Below, in pieces: positions 5,370 through 6,776 of a stretch of DNA of 6,776 nucleotides. The notes below the pieces were generated by a model. The model did no database searches, had not been told where the DNA came from, and saw nothing but the letters and a program-made list of their open reading frames with translations. A program made the position numbers and the translations under genes. Within the stretch, counting starts at the first letter, position 1; the number at the start of each line of letters is the position of its first letter. Origin of the DNA: Bacillota bacterium (GTDB lineage: Bacteria; Bacillota; UBA4882; UBA8346); contig JAEZKW010000208.1 of the NCBI GenBank assembly GCA_023415375.1, positions 1-6,776 of the forward strand, read 5' to 3'.

Positions 5370-5783
5370 TTATTTCGCCTGCTTCAAAATTGTCCTGGAT
5401 TCCGGGTTGAGTTTAATGATTTCACCTTCGATATTGTCGAGCCGGTTATTAATTTTTACAAGGGACGGTTTTACAAAATCCATATCTTCAATGAGTCCGT
5501 CAGTTTTGGTTTCCAATGAATCGACCTTGCCTTCTAATGAATTAACCTTGGTCTCCAGCGAATTAACCTTGGTCTCCAATCGATCAACTTTGGTTTCTAA
5601 GGAATTAAGCCGATTATCCATACTCTTAAGCGTAGGTTTTACGATATCCATATCCTCAATTAAGCCATTAACTTTTTGTTTTATCTCATGCACTTCAGTG
5701 CAAAGAGCATCTTGCCCTCCGCCAAACGTCCGAAACTTCGATAATAAATCTTCGAGTAATATTGCTATTTTATTATCTTCCAT
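5370..5783 (-). CDS. Short heptad-repeat coiled-coil protein of unknown function
   Basis: An upstream TTG at 5801 is in frame, but ATG at 5783 has AGGGGAG 8 nt upstream, giving 137 aa. After a short head (MEDNKIAILLEDLLSKF, then GGG at 21-23) the protein is one long coiled coil with LETKV(N/D)(S/R) heptads at about 62-93. Two related 20-residue blocks flank these: GLIEDMDIVKPTLKSMDNRL (40-59) and GLIEDMDFVKPSLVKINNRL (96-115). They lie 56 residues (eight heptads) apart. No signal peptide, membrane segment or enzyme motif is seen. Similar LETKV-rich small proteins are scattered in Bacillota without firm function. It starts 40 bp after the nucleotidyltransferase stop on the same strand, so both are probably one transcript, ended by the terminator at 5335. 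It may act as an oligomerisation or scaffold partner, but that is only inference. Confidence 0.82.
   Translation of the reverse strand: MEDNKIAILLEDLLSKFRTFGGGQDALCTEVHEIKQKVNGLIEDMDIVKPTLKSMDNRLNSLETKVDRLETKVNSLETKVNSLEGKVDSLETKTDGLIEDMDFVKPSLVKINNRLDNIEGEIIKLNPESRTILKQAK
5506..5610 (-). repeat. Five tandem 21-bp repeats in the coiled-coil gene
   Basis: Five 21-bp units (plus-strand form TTGGTCTCCAGCGAATTAACC and variants) encode the LETKVNS heptads. They are imperfect but aligned without gaps. Larger copies at 5439-5498 and 5607-5666 flank them at an offset of 168 bp (8 x 21), showing growth by whole-heptad duplication. Confidence 0.85.
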
Positions 5784-5823
5784 CGTTATTACTCCCCTCA
5801 ATCAACGATAGCACTTTCCACAT

Positions 5824-6663
5824 TCAGGTTACAAATTCCTTTTCGGTTTCAAATTTATCTAAAGACCCTGCCATCACAGGGAGAAGCGCATCGATTTCGG
5901 CTAAATATTTAACTGATTGTTCTTCAGCGGCTTGCCTGATAATAAGTTCAGGTGTACCATGAATTGCTCGAAGATGCCGATACATTTCTATCGCTTGCTC
6001 CAAAGCAAATACACAACTTTTTTTATCATGAGCCGGTATTGTTTTTATAAGCAGCGGCAATTCCTCTTGCGCATCGCGTTCAATATACCTTACGCCTCTC
6101 GGCAAATGACCATTCTTCATTAAAGCAAGCGGCCCTAATACAGTCAACCTCAGAAAAGACAGCATTTCAATCGCTTCAAACAATTCTCCCCGCCCAATTT
6201 TAACCGCAGCATAATGGATCCATACCCAAAACCGATCTTCAATCCATTGTAGATTTGGCTGAGGGTAAACGGCCTCGTGTTTAGCTAAAGCCTTTGTCAG
6301 CATCTCTTCCCGTTCCCAAAGAATAACAGGATCTTCGACCCGATAGTCCATATCTGACAATGCGACAAATTTCAAATCTACATGAAGTAATGGAGGACCA
6401 TATAAACAGATCATGAGGCGTGGTTCTCCCACATGCTCGCCTGTAAAGCCGACTAATAGATTGCCTAATCTCCCAGCAAGTGTAAGCCGTTCTTTTGAAA
6501 CCTCCTGCTCATACTTGGAGTCTACCACAATGACCAAATCAATATCGGAAAATTCATCCATTGAATTGGTTATCCATGATCCACCTGCAGCAATACCCAA
6601 GATTCTTGAATCGTTCTTAAAAAAATCGACGGCTTGATTAACAAAATCCATATGCAGCTTCAA
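5824..6663 (-). CDS. Nucleotidyltransferase-fold protein (aminoglycoside/lincosamide NTase-like)
   Basis: This 279-aa cytoplasmic protein has the polymerase-beta-type nucleotidyltransferase signature: GGSWITNSMDEFSDIDLVIV (27-46), i.e. G-G-S followed by the D40-x-D42 metal-binding pair. A third candidate carboxylate is D96 in HVDLKFV (94-100). The rest is an all-helical C-terminal domain (about 135-270). Length and layout suit stand-alone NTases such as the antibiotic adenylyltransferases, though members of this group are often of unknown substrate and resistance should not be assumed. The start is TTG at 6663, supported by GGAGGG with 7 nt spacing; the in-frame ATG at 6651 lies too far from it. 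It precedes the coiled-coil gene by 40 bp. The frame stays open upstream to the window edge, but nothing there resembles part of this fold. Confidence 0.85.
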   Translation of the reverse strand: MKLHMDFVNQAVDFFKNDSRILGIAAGGSWITNSMDEFSDIDLVIVVDSKYEQEVSKERLTLAGRLGNLLVGFTGEHVGEPRLMICLYGPPLLHVDLKFVALSDMDYRVEDPVILWEREEMLTKALAKHEAVYPQPNLQWIEDRFWVWIHYAAVKIGRGELFEAIEMLSFLRLTVLGPLALMKNGHLPRGVRYIERDAQEELPLLIKTIPAHDKKSCVFALEQAIEMYRHLRAIHGTPELIIRQAAEEQSVKYLAEIDALLPVMAGSLDKFETEKEFVT

Positions 6664-6670
6664 TGATAAA

Positions 6671-6676
6671 CCCTCC
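6671..6676 (-). promoter_or_regulatory. Ribosome binding site fixing the TTG start of the nucleotidyltransferase
   Basis: GGAGGG on the minus strand, 7 nt from TTG at 6663 and 19 nt from the next ATG (6651), so it favours the TTG. Confidence 0.7.
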
Positions 6677-6693
6677 CATAGACAAAAATCATT

Positions 6694-6718
6694 AAAAAAA
6701 CCAGGAATGATACTGGCT
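6694..6718 (-). terminator. Terminator-like hairpin just upstream of the nucleotidyltransferase
   Basis: On the minus strand AGCCAG (6718-6713) pairs with CTGGTT (6704-6699; one G-U) around an 8-nt loop, and T continues to 6694. It overlaps a TAG stop (6719-6717) of the frame entering from the right edge. It could end that upstream gene or act as an attenuator for the NTase operon. The stem is short. Confidence 0.45.
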
Positions 6719-6776
6719 ACCGCTCCAATGGTCCTGTTGCTCCAAGTTCTGTTATATCCATAACGGTCGTATAATC
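6717..6776 (-). CDS. Possible 3' end of an unidentified gene (partial at the right edge)
   Basis: One minus-strand frame enters from the window edge and ends at TAG 6719-6717, reading DYTTVMDITELGATGPLER and then stop. The terminator-like hairpin follows at once, which favours a real gene end. Nineteen codons are too few to identify a family. The competing frame (LYDRYGYNRTW...) stays open into the nucleotidyltransferase, so this call is tentative. Confidence 0.35.
   Translation of the reverse strand, partial: DYTTVMDITELGATGPLER

Overview
The window looks like an accessory stretch of a low-GC Bacillota (Firmicutes) chromosome. The signs are AT-rich intergenic DNA, strong GGAGG-type ribosome binding sites, frequent TTG starts and AT-rich sigma-A-type promoters. 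Nothing in the sequence fixes the genus. No rRNA, tRNA, CRISPR array or intact insertion sequence was found.

Region 1 (about 178-2788) is an efflux-type cassette. A TetR/AcrR regulator (minus strand, TTG start) is divergent from a 12-TM MFS transporter (plus strand). The gap between them holds two near-perfect ACTAAAC/GTTTAGT palindromes and two degenerate ones. One perfect palindrome fills the spacer of the transporter promoter; the degenerate ones cover the regulator promoter. This is the expected layout for a ligand-relieved repressor that also represses itself. A small five-TM membrane protein follows tetR on the same strand.

Region 2 (2789-3769) holds a non-coding stretch with a bidirectional-looking terminator, then a very AT-rich gene for a DUF1835-like protein.

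Region 3 (3854-4705) holds a well-expressed-looking gene with its own promoter and a perfect Shine-Dalgarno. Its product joins an N-terminal helix to a C-terminal winged helix through twelve exact-length 21-bp (7-residue) repeats that become Ser/Gly-rich.

Region 4 (4706-5369) is a gene-free interval between convergent genes. It contains the most unusual structure here: a 361-bp nested inverted-repeat element. It has perfect 15-bp ends, a 20-bp inner inverted pair, four alternating copies of TTCCCCTCTCTC and a 36-bp palindrome. It encodes no plausible protein and looks like a MITE-type or structured-DNA/RNA element.

Region 5 (5370-6776, minus strand) has a nucleotidyltransferase-fold protein followed after 40 bp by a short heptad-repeat coiled-coil protein with its own terminator. 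At the right edge is the possible 3' end of another minus-strand gene. Two separate genes in this window carry 21-bp, reading-frame-preserving repeats, which suggests a shared tendency of this locus or genome to expand and contract heptads.
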